Counted from the stretch's first letter, positions 1-12,120 are shown. The stretch is DNA of 64,000 nt from Lucinisca nassula (GCA_963580285.1 OY757011.1:115106766-115170765); one strand, 5' to 3'. Numbers and translations: made by a program. Notes: a model not told the origin generated them from the sequence alone.

Positions 1-394
1 CGGACAGAGCTACCAAGGTTTTTCTTAAACTGTTATATATCTAAAACTTCATAAAATGAACTGTGTTTAAAAGAGGTTTACATGTATAAAACCATCATTC
101 TATGGAAAGCAATCACAATGATGATATATGTTTTATTTTGTACTACACTACTAGCATACCTAAAATCAAGATAATGTGCTAGGCATAGACAAGAGAAAGA
201 ACTGCAAAAAAGACATTTAACAGTAGCTGAAACGGTTGTAAAATGTAAAACAGAAGTATATTAAGAAATAAGCCATAGCATGTGCTAAAGTAAAAATAAT
301 GTAAAAATAATGTACCTCATATGAAATTCAAAAAACATTTATTTCAAGGTCACTGGCTTAGAAAATCATCAAAGTACATGTACCATAACGATTC
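1..394. other. AT-rich non-coding sequence
   Basis: No coding potential, RNA gene or recognisable repeat seen. By position this lies on the 3' side of the minus-strand HGSNAT-like gene and is probably intronic. Confidence 0.4.
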
Positions 395-598
395 TAAGTA
401 TTGGTACAGATAGGCCTAAGCAAACAGTGCAGACCCAGATCAGACTGCTCCTATTTAGGAGCAGTCTGATCAGGGTCTACACTATTTGCCATTTAATCTG
501 CATCTTTTGGACTCCTTGCTGGATCGTGAAACAAATTTTCTCAACATTTTAGGAGAATTACACGAGTCCTTAATGTGTCCAAATTTTTACGGTTGGCA
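395..598 (+). repeat. Palindrome-core repeat P1, copy 1
   Basis: A near-perfect inverted repeat at 420-489 (starts GCAAACAGTGCAGACCCAGA, folds around GCTCC..GGAGC) sits in flanks that recur at 8405-8572 and, inverted, at 30690-30815 (AGGCCTAAGC on one side, CTTGCTGGATCGTGAAAC on the other). The core matches the hairpin of the TTAA MITEs in this window but the ends differ, so I treat it as a separate non-autonomous family. Confidence 0.6.
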
Positions 599-790
599 TT
601 AAGGGGAATGGATACACCTTCAGGGAAGGTATGGTAACTCCATCAAAAATATGTTTGTCTCCCTTGTTAATAGTGGGTCTACTCTTAAAGGAAAAGGAGT
701 AAACTCTTTCTTGATGAGCAGACCCCTTTACAGAAGGGCTCTGTTTACAGAATCAAAGTACTGAGGAAAGTTGATTTATGAGGAATAATT
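599..790 (+). mobile_element. TTAA-GGGGAATGG MITE, right-truncated
   Basis: Begins at a TTAA with GGGGAATGGATACACCTTC, the terminal sequence of the complete copies at 7397-7643 and 34353-34577. The internal inverted repeat (CTACTCTTAAAGGAAA and complement) is degenerate and the right end is lost. Target and ends suggest a piggyBac-type non-autonomous element. Confidence 0.6.
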
Positions 791-824
791 ATTATGATAA
801 CAATGTCAGTCGTAGATCAAGCAC

Positions 825-1100
825 ATCACGAAAACACGCCTATATCAGTTTGGCCCCCTTGAACCCCAGTTTTATATAGTAAAACTGGGGTTTACAGGGG
901 TAAACTTTATTTTCTAATTTCTGCTCTAAACTATAAATTGTGGGTACTCGTTAGAACTGCCTAATCGAGGCGGTTCTATCCAGTACCCACAATCTATATT
1001 TTGAGCAGAAATAAGAAAATGTCACAATTTTTCATCTTAAAATGTTTGTTTTTACGGCGGTAAAGTTTACAATGTATTTATATAGGCATGTTTTCGTAAT
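825..1100. mobile_element. Foldback element FB, complete copy
   Basis: Terminal inverted repeats CGAAAACACGCCTATA (829-844) and its complement (1081-1096) bound about 270 bp. Inside are a small palindrome around CCCCAGTTTTA..TAAAACTGGGG and a long hairpin, GTGGGTACTCGTTAGAACTG and complement, around 945-1000. A second copy at 50961-51195 plus 52819-52846 has the same layout, and the central hairpin recurs as an array at 40066-40766. No coding sequence. Confidence 0.75.
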
Positions 1101-1800
1101 GAGTTATCTAGATCTTTTGTTAACAAGGTCCCAGAGGGTTGAAAAATTCGACGAAGAAAAAAAAATGATTCACCGATTGTTTTGAGTTTAACGACAGGTC
1201 AACCCTTGTGGATCATTTTGTCTTCTCCAAGAGAAAGGGAAAAAAGAGATAGAAGAGATAGTAGAGGAGATAAAAGTGAGCGACAGAGGAGAAAGGGGAA
1301 AATGAACGGAAGTGTAGAAAAGAAGAAATTACAACAACCCCCACTCTACCGTTACCTGCTACAAGGACAGCAGGCCTTGCCCAACTGTAAGTCAATATCA
1401 GCTGGACTCTCCAGTGACACAAGATACACATCACCTTTGCCTCACCTAACTACCCCCACGAAGAAAAAAAGGAAGAGAGAATGAAAGAAAACCTGTCTGC
1501 TAATTTCTTCATGGTAAAACCATAAATTTCTAAATTAGCTCAGTACATTTTGTGCTTGTCCCATCTGCTAATAATCTTAAGAGAAATTCTACTAGCGAGC
1601 ACATGACGTCTTAGCAACGTCGCATGAACATCCCGACGATGCATATACGTTGTGCAGCCGCTTGGAGCTATGTTCCTTCGTGCCTCAGAACATAAAAAGG
1701 TGCATAACTTGACGAAAAATAGCCATCGGAAGAGATGGCAAATCCCCCGACCAAAAGCCAATATGGCCTTCAGAAGATTGTTCACCAATAGAAAGTGCAC
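1101..1800. other. No gene recognised
   Basis: Purine-rich stretch near 1150-1320 and ordinary AT-rich sequence. Short open frames on both strands show no recognisable domain or splice context. Confidence 0.4.
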
Positions 1801-1880
1801 CAGAATTAAACCAGCAATGTATCACAAAAGTATTGCAGTTATGACCATCACAAGATTATACTGTCAGGGGAGATAACTAA

Positions 1881-4876
1881 ACAAGAGGGCCATGATGGCC
1901 CTGGATCGCTCCCCTGATCCATAGTGTAACAAGTGTGCCCCAGAGAGGGCCATTATTGGCCCCAGGGCTTTAATGTGCATAATGTTGAGGGAGGTCTTGA
2001 AGGTGAAGCTTCATACCAAACATCAAAAAAGGCTATAATTTGAACAATCTTGGCAAAGGTCCACTAGATGAAGCTACACATCAAATATCAAAGACCTTGG
2101 CCTAGCGGTTTCAGAGAAGAAGATTTTTAAAGATTTTCCCTATATAAGCCTATGTAAAACCAAAGGGCCCCGGGACGGGGGCATTTTTTGTCCCAGCACT
2201 ATAATTTGAACAATCTTGGTAGGGGTCCACTAGATGAAGCTTCATACCAAATATCAAAGTCCTCGGCCTTGTGGTTTCAGAGAAGAAGATTTTTAAAGAT
2301 TTTCCCTATATAAGCCTATGTAAACTAAAGGGCCCCGGGGCGGGGGCATTTTTGGCCCCAGCACTATAATTTGAACAATCTTGGTAGGGGTCCACTAGAT
2401 GAAGCTTCATACCAAATATCAAAGACCTGGGCCTTGTGGTTTCAGAGAAGAAGATTTTTAAAGATTTTCCCTTTATAAGCCAATGTAAAACCAAAGGGCC
2501 CCGGGGCGGGGGCATTTTTTGTCCCAGCACTATAATTTGAAGGGGTCCACTAGATGAAGCTTCATACCAAATATCAAAGTCCTGGGCCTTGTGGTTTCAG
2601 AGAAGAAGATTTTTAAAGAATTTCCCTATATAAGCCTATGTAAAACCAAAGGGCCCCGGGGCGGGGGCATTTTTGGCCCCAGCACTATAATTTGAACAAT
2701 CTTGGTAGGGGTCCACCAGATGAAGCTTCATACCAAATATCAAAGGCCTGGGCCTTGTGGTTTCAGAGAAGAAGATTTTTAAAGATTTTCCCTATATAAG
2801 CCAATGTAAAACCAAAGGGCCCCGTGGCAGAGGCATTTTTTGTCCCAGCACTATAATTTGAACAATCTTGGTAGGGGTCCACTAGATGAAGCTTCATACC
2901 AAATATCAAAGACCTGGGCCTTGTGGTTTCAGAGAAGAAGATTTTAAAAGATTTTCCCTATATAAGCCTATGTAAAACCAAAGGGCCCCGGGGCGGGGGC
3001 ATTTTTGGCCCCAGCACTATAATTTGAACAATCTTGGTAGGGGTCCACTAGATGAAGCTTCATACCAAATATCAAAGACCTGGGCCTTGTGGTTTCAGAG
3101 AAGAAGATTTTTAAAGATTTTCCCTATATAAGCCAATGTAAAACCAAAGGGCCCCGTGGCGGGGGCATTTTTTGTCCCAGCACTAAGATTTTAACAATCT
3201 TGGTAGGGGTCCACTAGATGAAGCTTCATACCAAATATCAAAGTCCTGGGCCTTGTGGTTTCAGAGAAGAAAATTTTTAAAGATTTTCCCTATATAAGCC
3301 TATGTAAAACAAAAGGGCCCCGGGCGGGGGCATTTTTGGCCCCAGCACTATAATTTGAACAATCTTGGTAGGGGTCCACTAGATGAAGCTTCATACCAAA
3401 TATCAAAGACCTGGGCCTTGTGGTTTCAGAGAAGAAGATTTTTAAAGATTTTCCCTATATAAGCCTATGTAAAACCAAAGGGCCCCGTGGCGGGGGCATT
3501 TTTTGTCCCAGCACTATAATTTGAACAATCTTGGTAGGGGTCCACAAGATGAAGCTTCATACCAAATATCAAAGTCCTGGACCTTGTGGTTTCAGAGAAG
3601 AAGATTTTTAAAGATTTTCCCTATATAAGCCTATGTAAAACCAAAGGGCCCCGTGGCGGGGGCATTTTTTGTCCCAGCACTATAATTTGAACAATCTTGG
3701 TAGGGGTCCACTAGATGAAGCTTCATACAAAATATCAAAGTCCTGGGCCTTGTGGTTTCAGAGAAGAAGATTTTTAAAGATTTTCCCTATATAAGCCCAT
3801 GTAAAACCAAAGGGCCCCGGGGCGGGGGCATTTTTGGCCCCAGCACTATAATTTGAACAATCTTGGTAGGGGTCCACTAGATGAAGCTTCATACCAAATA
3901 TCAAAGAACTGGGCCTTGTGGTTTCAGAGAAGAAGATTTTTAAAGATTTTCCCTATATAAGCCTATGTAAAACCAAAGGGCCCCGTGGCGGGGGCATTTT
4001 TTGTCCCAGCACTATAATTTGAACAATCTTGGTAGGGGTCCACTAGATGAAGCTTCATACAAAATATCAAAGTCCTGGGCCTTGTGGTTTCAGAGAAGAA
4101 GATTTTTAAAGATTTTCCCTATATAAGCCTATGTAAAACCAAAGGGCCCCGGGGCGGGGGCATTTTTGGCCCCAGCACAATAATTTGAACAATCTTGGTA
4201 GGGGTCCACTAGATGAAGACATACCAAATATCAAAGTCCTGGGCCTTGTGGTTTCAGAGAAGAAGATTTTTAAAGATTTTCCCTATATAAGCCTATGTAA
4301 AACCAAAGGGCCCCGGGGCGGGGGCATTTTTGGCCCCAGCACTATAAATTGAACAATCTTGGTAGGGGTCCACTAGATGAAGCTTCATACCAAATATCAA
4401 AGAACTGGGCCTTGTGGTTTCAGAGAAGAAGATTTTTAAAGATTTTCCCTATATAAGCCTATGTAAAACCAAAGGGCCCCAGGGTGGGGGCATTTTTGGC
4501 CCCAGCACTATAATTTGAACAATCTTGGTAGGGGTCCACTAGATGATGCTTCATACCAAATATCAAAGACCTGGGCCTTGTGGTTTCAGAGAAGAAGATT
4601 TTTTAAGTTTTTGGTGAAAAAAATCTATTTTTGGCTCCTGTGACCTAGATGTGCAACGGACCGGAACAATTTGAACACCTTTGAAAGGGGACCACCTAAG
4701 GATCATTCCTGTGAAGTTTGGTCAAAATCGGATCAGTGGTTTAGGAGGAGATGTCGTTTAAAGAAATTGTTTACGCACGCACGGACGGACGCACGGACGC
4801 ACGGACGCACGCACGACGGACGACGGACAAAAAGTGATCCCAAAAGCTCACCTTGTCACTACGTGACGGTGAGCTA
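1881..4876 (+). mobile_element. Helitron/HINE-like element H1 with ~166-bp satellite
   Basis: Layout: left end ACAAGAGGGCCATGATGGCC at 1881; a head-to-tail array of about 15-16 units of ~166 bp (about 2010-4600; marker GGGCCCCG near 2163, 2329, 2495, 2650, 2817, 2983 up to 4474); a GGAC/GCAC microsatellite near 4771-4830; and a terminal hairpin (AGCTCACC 4845-4852 with GGTGAGCT 4868-4875, plus inner stem GTCAC/GTGAC). Left repeats, central satellite, microsatellite and 3' hairpin together resemble Helitron-associated (HINE/DINE-1-like) elements; that class assignment is inference. It is inserted in element H2, whose halves resume at 1880 and 4877. No protein is encoded. Confidence 0.7.
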
Positions 4877-6172
4877 AAAACCAGGGCACTCAGAAATGTG
4901 GTTCTTGCGCATGACATGCCTGCTTAAGCTAATGTATTTCTGTACAAAGTACCATCAATATGTCTCAAAAGGAATTGGAGATATGGTGATCACAAACTGG
5001 TCATACTGTTATATTGAAAGGGTAGATAACTCGAATATCACAGCACCAACAGTTGTGGTTCTTGCACATGACATCCCTTCTGTACCTTGTATACAATTGT
5101 GCCAAGTTCGTTCAATATATCTCAAAGGGTGTTGGAGTTATGGCCATCACAAGGTTATATTGCCAGGGGAGATAACTAAAAAACCCAGAGCACCCAGAGT
5201 TGTAATTCTTGAGCATGACACACCTGCTTAACCTCATGTACATCTGCAACAAGTACCACTAATATGTCTCAAAGGGTATTGGAGGTACGATGATCACAAG
5301 GTTGTCATACTATTATATTGGAAGGGGAGATAACTCAAATATCATAGCACCCAGAGTTGTGGTTCTTAGGCATGAAGCGCTGTCTCAACGTTGTATACAA
5401 TTGTGCCAAGTACCATCAATATATCTCAAAGGGTATTGGAATTATGGCCAATACAAGGTTATATTGTCAGGGGAGATAATTAAAAAACCAGGGCACCCAG
5501 AGTTGTGGTTCTTGCAAGTGACACACCTGCTTAACTTCATGTACAACTGCATCAAGTATCATCAATATATCTCAAAGAGTGTTGGAGATGTGGCCATCAC
5601 AAGGTAGTGATTCTAAATTATTGGAAGGGGAGATAACTAAAAAACCATGGCACCCAGAGTTGTGGTTCTTGTGCATGACACACCGTCTCGGCCTTGTGAA
5701 CAACTGTGCCAAGAACCATCAATGAATCTCAAAGGGTATAGGAGTTATGGCCATCACAAGGTTGTCATTCTATTTTATTAGAAGGGGAGATAACTCCAAA
5801 ACCATGGCAACCAGAGTTGTGGTTCTTGTGCATGACACACCGTCTCAGCCTTGTGAACAACTGTGCCAGGTACCATCAACATATCTCAAAGGGTATAGGA
5901 GTTATGGCCATCACAAAGTAGTCATTCTATTTTATTAAAAGGGGAGATAACTAAAAAAGTATGGCATCCAGAGTTCTGGTTCTTGCGCATGACACACCGT
6001 CGCGGCCTTGTGAACAATTGTGCCAAGAACCATCAATGAATCTCAAAGGGTATAGGAGTTATGGCCATCACAAGGTTGCGTCTACGGACGGACGGACGGA
6101 CAACCGGACGGACAGACGGACGGACGCCAGGCTGATCGCTATATCCCCCGAACCTTTTCGGTCGGGGGATAA
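4877..6172 (+). mobile_element. Helitron/HINE-like element H2 with ~150-bp satellite (split by H1)
   Basis: About eight tandem units of ~150 bp (marker GGTTCTTGCGCATGAC-like near 4903, 5056, 5201, 5361, 5507, 5663, 5820, 5975), then a GACG microsatellite (6085-6127) and a 3' hairpin (ATCCCCCGA 6143-6151 with TCGGGGGAT 6162-6170). Related sequence at about 1800-1880 ends exactly where H1 begins, so H1 inserted into H2. The short frames across the array are repeats of one meaningless reading. Confidence 0.7.
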
Positions 6173-7396
6173 AAAAAGATCATTTTTAAACCATTTGATT
6201 TAGACATTATAACCCTTATCAGGCGCCGCGTTTTGCGAACTTAAAATACGTTTATTCCAACGTGTACATTAACCCATAAATGCCAATTGTTTCAATACTG
6301 GGACATTCGGAAACAATAAAGACAGATTAGAGGCCACAGAATTTAGCGTCTGATCGGTGTCTTCACTATTTACTTAAAGTACGGAACTTGATTTAAAACT
6401 CACAGCTTACAACACATGTTTTATAATTATAGCTCTGGAAAGCAGGTGAATATCTGTGTTTGATGTTGGTCAGTAAAGGGTTGTTTAGTTACAGAGAAGC
6501 GATCTGGCCCTTTTGACCCTGTAGACCGGTGCAGACGCCGAGGTAGAAATACACTGTATCTATGCAAACTTACAGATCCCGATAAGACGGCACGTAGCTG
6601 GCACATCTCGCCAGAATCTACATGTACACTGTCTGCCATCATGTCAGTGAACTAATCGGAAATCTCTTTCTATAAGAATATATTTAAAGCTAGAAGAGTC
6701 CTGTTCAGAAACTCAGGGATGAAAGAGTAAAATCTCAAACCAGTTACAACAAGTAAATAAAGCGAGAAGAGTCCTGTTTAGAAACTCAGGGATGAAAGAG
6801 TAAAACATAAATATCACCGAAAAGCGCGTAGGAAAATAGTTCCAGAGTACTGTTTTCTTTTCAGAATTCGTCTTTCTGTACCAATTTATATTCAATCCGT
6901 ATACAGTCTCGAAAACTGAAATATTTTGAAAGACGTTCCATGCGGAGCCGGCCTGCAAAATTAATTTTCAAGAGTTCATTTGGACTATTTTATGCAGCGA
7001 ACGAACAGCGGAAGTGGAGCGACGCGGTCCAGTACCGGAAGTAGAAATGTAATGACAAAGAAACTTGATTTAAAAAATCAACTTTCAAAAACCAGACAGG
7101 AAGTCCCAAATACGTCTCCCCTCTGGAAAAGGGCCTAGAAAATGGCAGGAAATATGCCAGCTTAATCAATAACCCCTTAAATTACATTTCTGCATGTGAC
7201 ATGCTTAATTATTTAAAGTTGAAAACTTTGAGAAGGTTGCCAAAAAGATTAGATTGAAATACATGTATATTAACATGTGCCCTGTTATCATAATTCCTAT
7301 ATAAGTGATTATTAAGACATCTATATGAAGCTGACATAAATGTACCAGATCACAGGTTAAAAGGCAGAATAATCCGAAAATTAAGAAAGCAAGTTG
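6173..7396. other. No gene; one 41-bp direct repeat
   Basis: The only structure seen is a direct repeat at 6692-6732 and 6765-6805 (AGAAGAGTCCTGTT..GAAAGAGTAAAA). Small minus-strand frames at 6427-6958 have no recognisable domain. Confidence 0.4.
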
Positions 7397-7643
7397 TAAA
7401 GGGGAATGGATACACCTTCAGGGGAGGTAACTCCATCAAAAGAATTTTGTCTCCCATGTCAATAGGGGTCAACTCTTAAAGGAAAGAATTTGCTCCTGAG
7501 GAGCAAATTCTTTCCTTTAAGAGTTGACCTTCTTCTGTGGGACAGCCTGACAGGGCTTACAGAAAAGTGAACAGGAAGTTCCGAAAGTTGTCTCCCTTTG
7601 ACAAATGGCAGAAAAATCTGCCAGGTGTTCCCATTCCCTTTAA
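7397..7643. mobile_element. TTAA-GGGGAATGG MITE, full length
   Basis: Terminal inverted repeats GGGGAATGGATACACCTTC and ..CAGGTGTTCCCATTCCC, with TAAA on the left and TTAA on the right (7640-7643). A perfect internal palindrome of over 50 bp is centred near 7500 (CAACTCTTAAAGGAAAGAAT and complement). No open frame; non-autonomous, probably mobilised by a piggyBac-type transposase. Confidence 0.75.
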
Positions 7644-7691
7644 AACTAAGTTCTGTTGTTCAGAAAAATGGCAATCACAACAATTCTCGTC

Positions 7692-7785
7692 TCCTTGTTG
7701 TCTGCTGGTTACTGTTGTCAACAGTGTGGACCTAGATCAGACAGCTCCTACAGGAACAGGCTGATCGGGGTCCATATTATTGGCT
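7692..7785. repeat. Degenerate P-core palindrome
   Basis: AACAGTGTGGACCTAGATCA and the imperfect complement (CTGATCGGGGTCCATATTA) flank a short loop. It is a decayed copy of the hairpin core shared by the TTAA MITEs; no clear element ends. Confidence 0.5.
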
Positions 7786-7991
7786 CGCATGCTCAAAATT
7801 GTTTAAAAAGTTTGATAATAAGATAAAGAGTTCAAACTTCAAGGTATTTTTTTAATTTATTCCCGACTAGTTTGGGTTATAACAACCTCAAGGGAAAGTT
7901 TGCCAGAATATGCAGTGGGTGACAACACAGGTGACATTTTCAGATGCAGTTTTTGTTTTTCTTATTCTTTTTTAATAGTATACATACTTTT

Positions 7992-8287
7992 TTAACCCTT
8001 ATCCCACTGCATCAATAAGTCAGCCACAGCCCTTTCTGACTGAACCACATTTGCGGAAACCATGTTAGTTAAACAATTTTACACAGCCACTGCATAAATA
8101 AATCAGCCACACCCATTTCTGACTCTGAACCAATCAGACTACTCGATGTAATTTACTGCTGTAAAATCATAAACTGAATGTCAAACAGTGTAGATCCTGA
8201 TAAGATGGCTTTTTCAGAAGCCATCTGATCTAGATCTACACTGTTTGCAAATGTAGGGGTTGTCGTGAGTAGCAGGATAAGGGTTAA
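7992..8287. mobile_element. TTAA MITE, CCCTTATCC family
   Basis: TTAACCCTTATCC at the left and GGATAAGGGTTAA at the right are exact complements, so the element is CCCTTATCC..GGATAAGGG in a TTAA target. Near the right end is the shared hairpin core (AACAGTGTAGATCCTGATAA and complement). TTAA target and CCCTT termini are piggyBac hallmarks. Confidence 0.8.
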
Positions 8288-8404
8288 TTTATTTTTACAG
8301 GAAGAGACTGTGGAGCAAATTCTTTCCTTTTAGAGAAGACTCACAAACCATTGTTAAATAAGAATGGTGCAATGGTGAAGCTCATCATTTTGAACAACAA
8401 AACA

Positions 8405-8572
8405 TAGCATATTGGGACAGACAGGCCTAAGCAAACAGTGAAGACCCAGATCAGATTGCTCCTGAAGGACTACTTGCTGGATGCTGAAACAAAGTTGTTA
8501 AAATTTTAGAATTACGGCAAGTAATCTTTACGGTCCAAATTTTTACGGTATGTATTAATCCATTCTAGATGG
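8405..8572 (+). repeat. Palindrome-core repeat P1, copy 2
   Basis: Same flanks as 395-598 (AGGCCTAAGCAAACAGTG and GGTCCAAATTTTTACGGT) but the right arm of the palindrome is deleted. Confidence 0.55.
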
Positions 8573-8715
8573 GAAACCCCCAAGAGAGAAATTGGCAAAC
8601 AGTGCAGGCCCAGATCAGATGCCACAAAAATGCGGCCTGTGATAAGGGCCTTCCCTGTTTGTAAGAAGTTCAGCCATTTTCAAAATAAATTTTTACAATT
8701 AACACAATCTGTTTA

Positions 8716-8880
8716 GAAGCCTCCGTGGTGTAGTGGTTACGCTACTTGCCTTGTAAATCAAGGGTCGCAGGATCGATCCCGGGCTTCTCCTGAATTTCGG
8801 ATGAGTCTTAAAACCGAGGTTCAGTCTCCGTATGACCTTAGCTGTTGGTGGGATGTAAAATTCAAACACTCACTCACTCT
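8716..8880 (+). mobile_element. SINE-C (tRNA-derived), full copy
   Basis: The head GAAGCCTCCGTGGTGTAGTGG carries a box A-like TGGTGTAGTGGTTA, with a box B-like GGATCGATCCC about 40 bp on, as in tRNA-derived pol III promoters. A tRNA-unrelated body and an ACTC-repeat tail (8870-8880) follow. Minus-strand copies lie at 19145-19303 and 30040-30152. Confidence 0.8.
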
Positions 8881-8973
8881 TAACTCAATCTGTCACCCAT
8901 AAAACTGAAAATGAACTTTTACAAGGTGTTCATTCAGGATAGAATGGGTCAACAGTTCATCATAGATACTTAC

Positions 8974-9037
8974 TGGGTCAATGAAGTTAGAAGCTCCTGG
9001 AGTAACTCTTTGTCTGATCAACTGAGCAGTAGGAGAC
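8974..9037 (-). CDS. HGSNAT: HGSNAT-like, exon 5 of those found (cytosolic loop start)
   Basis: 64-nt exon on the minus strand, bounded by CCTTTTCCAG acceptor and GTAAGTATC donor. Read with the previous exon (19555-19624, ending in AG) the first base G completes an Arg codon and the rest reads SPTAQLIRQRVTPGASNFID-P with no stop, ending in phase 0. This is a hydrophilic stretch just after the single transmembrane helix, where human HGSNAT has its loop before the multi-pass catalytic domain. No later exon was found between 1 and 8973, so the remainder should lie upstream of position 1. Splice sites and phase fit are seen; the family call is inferred mainly from the upstream exons. Confidence 0.65.
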
Positions 9038-9129
9038 CTGGAAAAGGTATACACCACACATCTTTATAACATTAATGGGATCCAAAGCAGAAGCCATGTG
9101 TTATATCCAAACAAAAATATACAGATTAC

Positions 9130-10793
9130 ATAGAGAAATGACCATTTATGGTCTTAAAAATGTATAGATAATATAGAAAAATGACCATTTATGGTCTTAA
9201 AAATGTATAGATGATATAGAAAAATGACCATTTATGGTCTTAAAAATGTATAGATAATATAGAAAAATGACCATTTATGGTCTTAAAAATGTATAGATAA
9301 TATAGAAAAATGACCATTTATGGTCTTAAAAATGTATAGATGATATAGAAAAATGACCATTTATGGTCTTAAAAATGTATAGATAATATAGAAAAATGAC
9401 CATTTATGGTCTTAAAAATGTATAGATAATATAGAAAAATGACCATTTATGGTCTTAAAAATGTATAGATGATATAGAAAAATGACCATTTATGGTCTTA
9501 AAAATGTATAGATGATATAGAAAAATGACCATTTATGGTCTTAAAAATGTATAGATGATATAGAAAAATGACCATTTATGGTCTTAAAAATGTATAGATG
9601 ATATAGAAAAATGACCATTTATGGTCTTAAAATGTATAGATAATATAGAAAAATGACCATTTATGGTCTTAAAAATGTATAGATGATATAGAAAAATGAC
9701 CATTTATGGTCTTAAAAATGTTTAGATGATATAGAAAAATGACCATTTATGGTCATTTATCTTAAAAAGACCATTTATGGTCATTTTTCTTAAAAATGTA
9801 TAGATAATACATAAAAATTAGCATTTATGGTCTGAAAAATGTATAGATGATATAGAAAAATGAGCATTTTTGGTCTTAAAAATGTATAGATAATATAGAA
9901 AAATGACCATTTATGGTCTTAAAATGTATAGATAATATAGAAAAATGACCATTTATGGTCTTAAAAATGTATAGATGATATAGAAAAATGACCATTTATG
10001 GTCTTAAAAATGTATAGATGATATAGAAAAATGACCATTTATGGTCTTAAAAATGTATAGATAATATAGAAAAATGACCATTTATGGTCTTAAAAATGTA
10101 TAGATAATATAGAAAAATGACCATTTATGGTCTTAAAAATGTATAGATGATATAGAAAAATGACCATTTATGGTCTTAAAAATGTATAGATGATATAGAA
10201 AAATGACCATTTATGGTCTTAAAAATGTATAGATGATATAGAAAAATGACCATTTATGGTCTTAAAAATGTATAGATGATATAGAAAAATGACCATTTAT
10301 GGTCTTAAAATGTATAGATAATATAGAAAAATGACCATTTATGGTCTTAAAAATGTATAGATGATATAGAAAAATGACCATTTATGGTCTTAAAAATGTT
10401 TAGATGATATAGAAAAATGACCATTTATGGTCATTTATCTTAAAAAGACCATTTATGGTCATTTTTCTTAAAAATGTATAGATAATACATAAAAATTAGC
10501 ATTTATGGTCTGAAAAATGTATAGATGATATAGAAAAATGAGCATTTTTGGTCTTAAAAATGTATAGATAATATAGAAAAATGACCATTTATGGTCTTGA
10601 AAATGTATAAATAATATAGAAAAATGACCATTTATGGTCTTAAAAATGTATAGATAATATAGAAAAATGACCATTTATGGTCTTAAAAATGTATAGATGA
10701 TATAGAAAAATGACCATTTATGGTCTTAAAAATGTATAGATACTATAGAAAAATGACCATTTATGGTCTTAAAAATGTATAGATAATATAGAA
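9130..10793. repeat. 43-bp minisatellite array, left part
   Basis: About 38 head-to-tail copies of a 43-bp unit containing GACCATTTATGGTC and AAAAATGTATAGAT (marker at 9141, 9184, 9227...). Units come in two forms (GATGATATAG / GATAATATAG). A variant block with GGTCATTTATCTTAAAAAGA occurs at 9751 and again at 10429, so a 678-bp segment has itself been duplicated. The array stops at 10793, where element H3 begins, and resumes at 16425. Confidence 0.9.
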
Positions 10794-10869
10794 CCAGAGG
10801 ACCAGTGGTCCTGAACCGCTCACCTGTCTGGTGACAATTTTCTTACTTAGATCAGCAGAAAATGTCATT

Positions 10870-10938
10870 TACCCTGCTCATAAATTTTAAAATGCCATCT
10901 CAATATTTGTTGGCATTTTAAAACTTATGAGCAGGGTA
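10870..10938. repeat. 69-bp hairpin
   Basis: TACCCTGCTCATAA-TTTTAAAATGCCA and its complement form a ~28-bp stem, nearly perfect, around a 13-nt loop. No flanking duplication seen; probably a tiny foldback element within H3. Confidence 0.6.
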
Positions 10939-11221
10939 AATTTCATGCTGAAGTGAGTTGAGCGTGAAAAAAGTTTTATAACCTCGGTGCCTGGCTCACA
11001 GAAAGGGAAAATATGAGGAACTGTCCATTGGACATAAATGGTATACTGTATACAGAAGCAAATGAAACAAAAAGAAAACTTGTTCCAATTTATTTTCATA
11101 TCTCAAGAGCAGTAACAGAACAAAACTAGAATTTGTTTTTCTACAAAAACACAGATGTCTCCCCCCTTTTTTATCATTGAGGTACCTACCTGATTCTTGG
11201 GGGCAACACATTGTCTCATGA

Positions 11222-11497
11222 CCCCCGGCCCCCGCCCATCGGGCTTGAAGAAATAGATTGGGCTGCATGATACTTCCATGCAGAGCTGAAACCGACTGCA
11301 AATGAGTACTGGTAAACAGCATAGAGGTTCTAAGCCTGTCCAGGAAAAGTGATGCAAGTCGGACCACCCATGCACAAAAACCCTATTGAGATGCCATTTC
11401 ATCTCAATGCCAGGTAAAAGTCCCACAAAATTGGAAGCAACGTCTCCAAAATGACCTATACAGTGTTGGCGGAGATGAAAACCTCAATTCAAACAAA
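11222..11497 (+). mobile_element. SINE-A, plus strand
   Basis: Head GGCCCCCGCCCATCGGGCTT and tail CCTCAATTCAAACAAA, flanked by the 10-bp target duplication TGTCTCATGA (11212-11221 and 11498-11507). SINE-A is a ~300-bp retroposon with a CAAA-type tail, present at least ten times in this window. Confidence 0.85.
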
Positions 11498-12120
11498 TGT
11501 CTCATGATGGTTAACATTTCCACCAAGTAATTTTAAAATTCATCCAGGAAAAAGTGAGTTATTGACCAAACATGAAAAAAGGCCACTTTTTTATGTCTGA
11601 CCTCTAAGTATGACCTTGACATTGGAAGTACTGACCTGGGTCCTGCACGCAACACATTGTCTCATGATGGCTATAGGTCATTCCCTTTCTTTAGACTTTG
11701 TTGTGATGAGTCAGATCTATAGACTAATCCATTTTCGTTAAGGTTGGCTGCTCATTGCATCAAATAACACACCATTTTTGCCTGACTGATTGCTCAGGGT
11801 CACCATTTGTACAAACCATGATGGGCCCGAGTACCATATGCTACATGCCAAGTTTCAAGGCCAATGGCCTTATGGTTCTCGAGAAGAAGATTTTTGAAGG
11901 TTTTTTACCATATATGGGCATGGCGGCCATGTTGGGTCTAAGGCCAATGAATGCCCTTGACCTTTATCACCCATAGATCTTCATGTATTCAGTTACTTTA
12001 CCTGGTCTACAAATTTTGGTGACACTGTCTTCAATGGTTTCCTATAAATCCATAATTTTCACTTTGCCCCATGCAAAAGCCTAAGTCGGCAAATTTGACA
12101 TTGCTGTAAAATAGGTCAAG

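Noticed and set aside
1182..1484. 100-codon basic frame
   Set aside because: Purine-rich low-complexity sequence with no splice or family support.
9130..10793. Regular repeats resembling a CRISPR array
   Set aside because: The 43-bp units are directly contiguous with no variable spacers, and the context is a eukaryotic intron.
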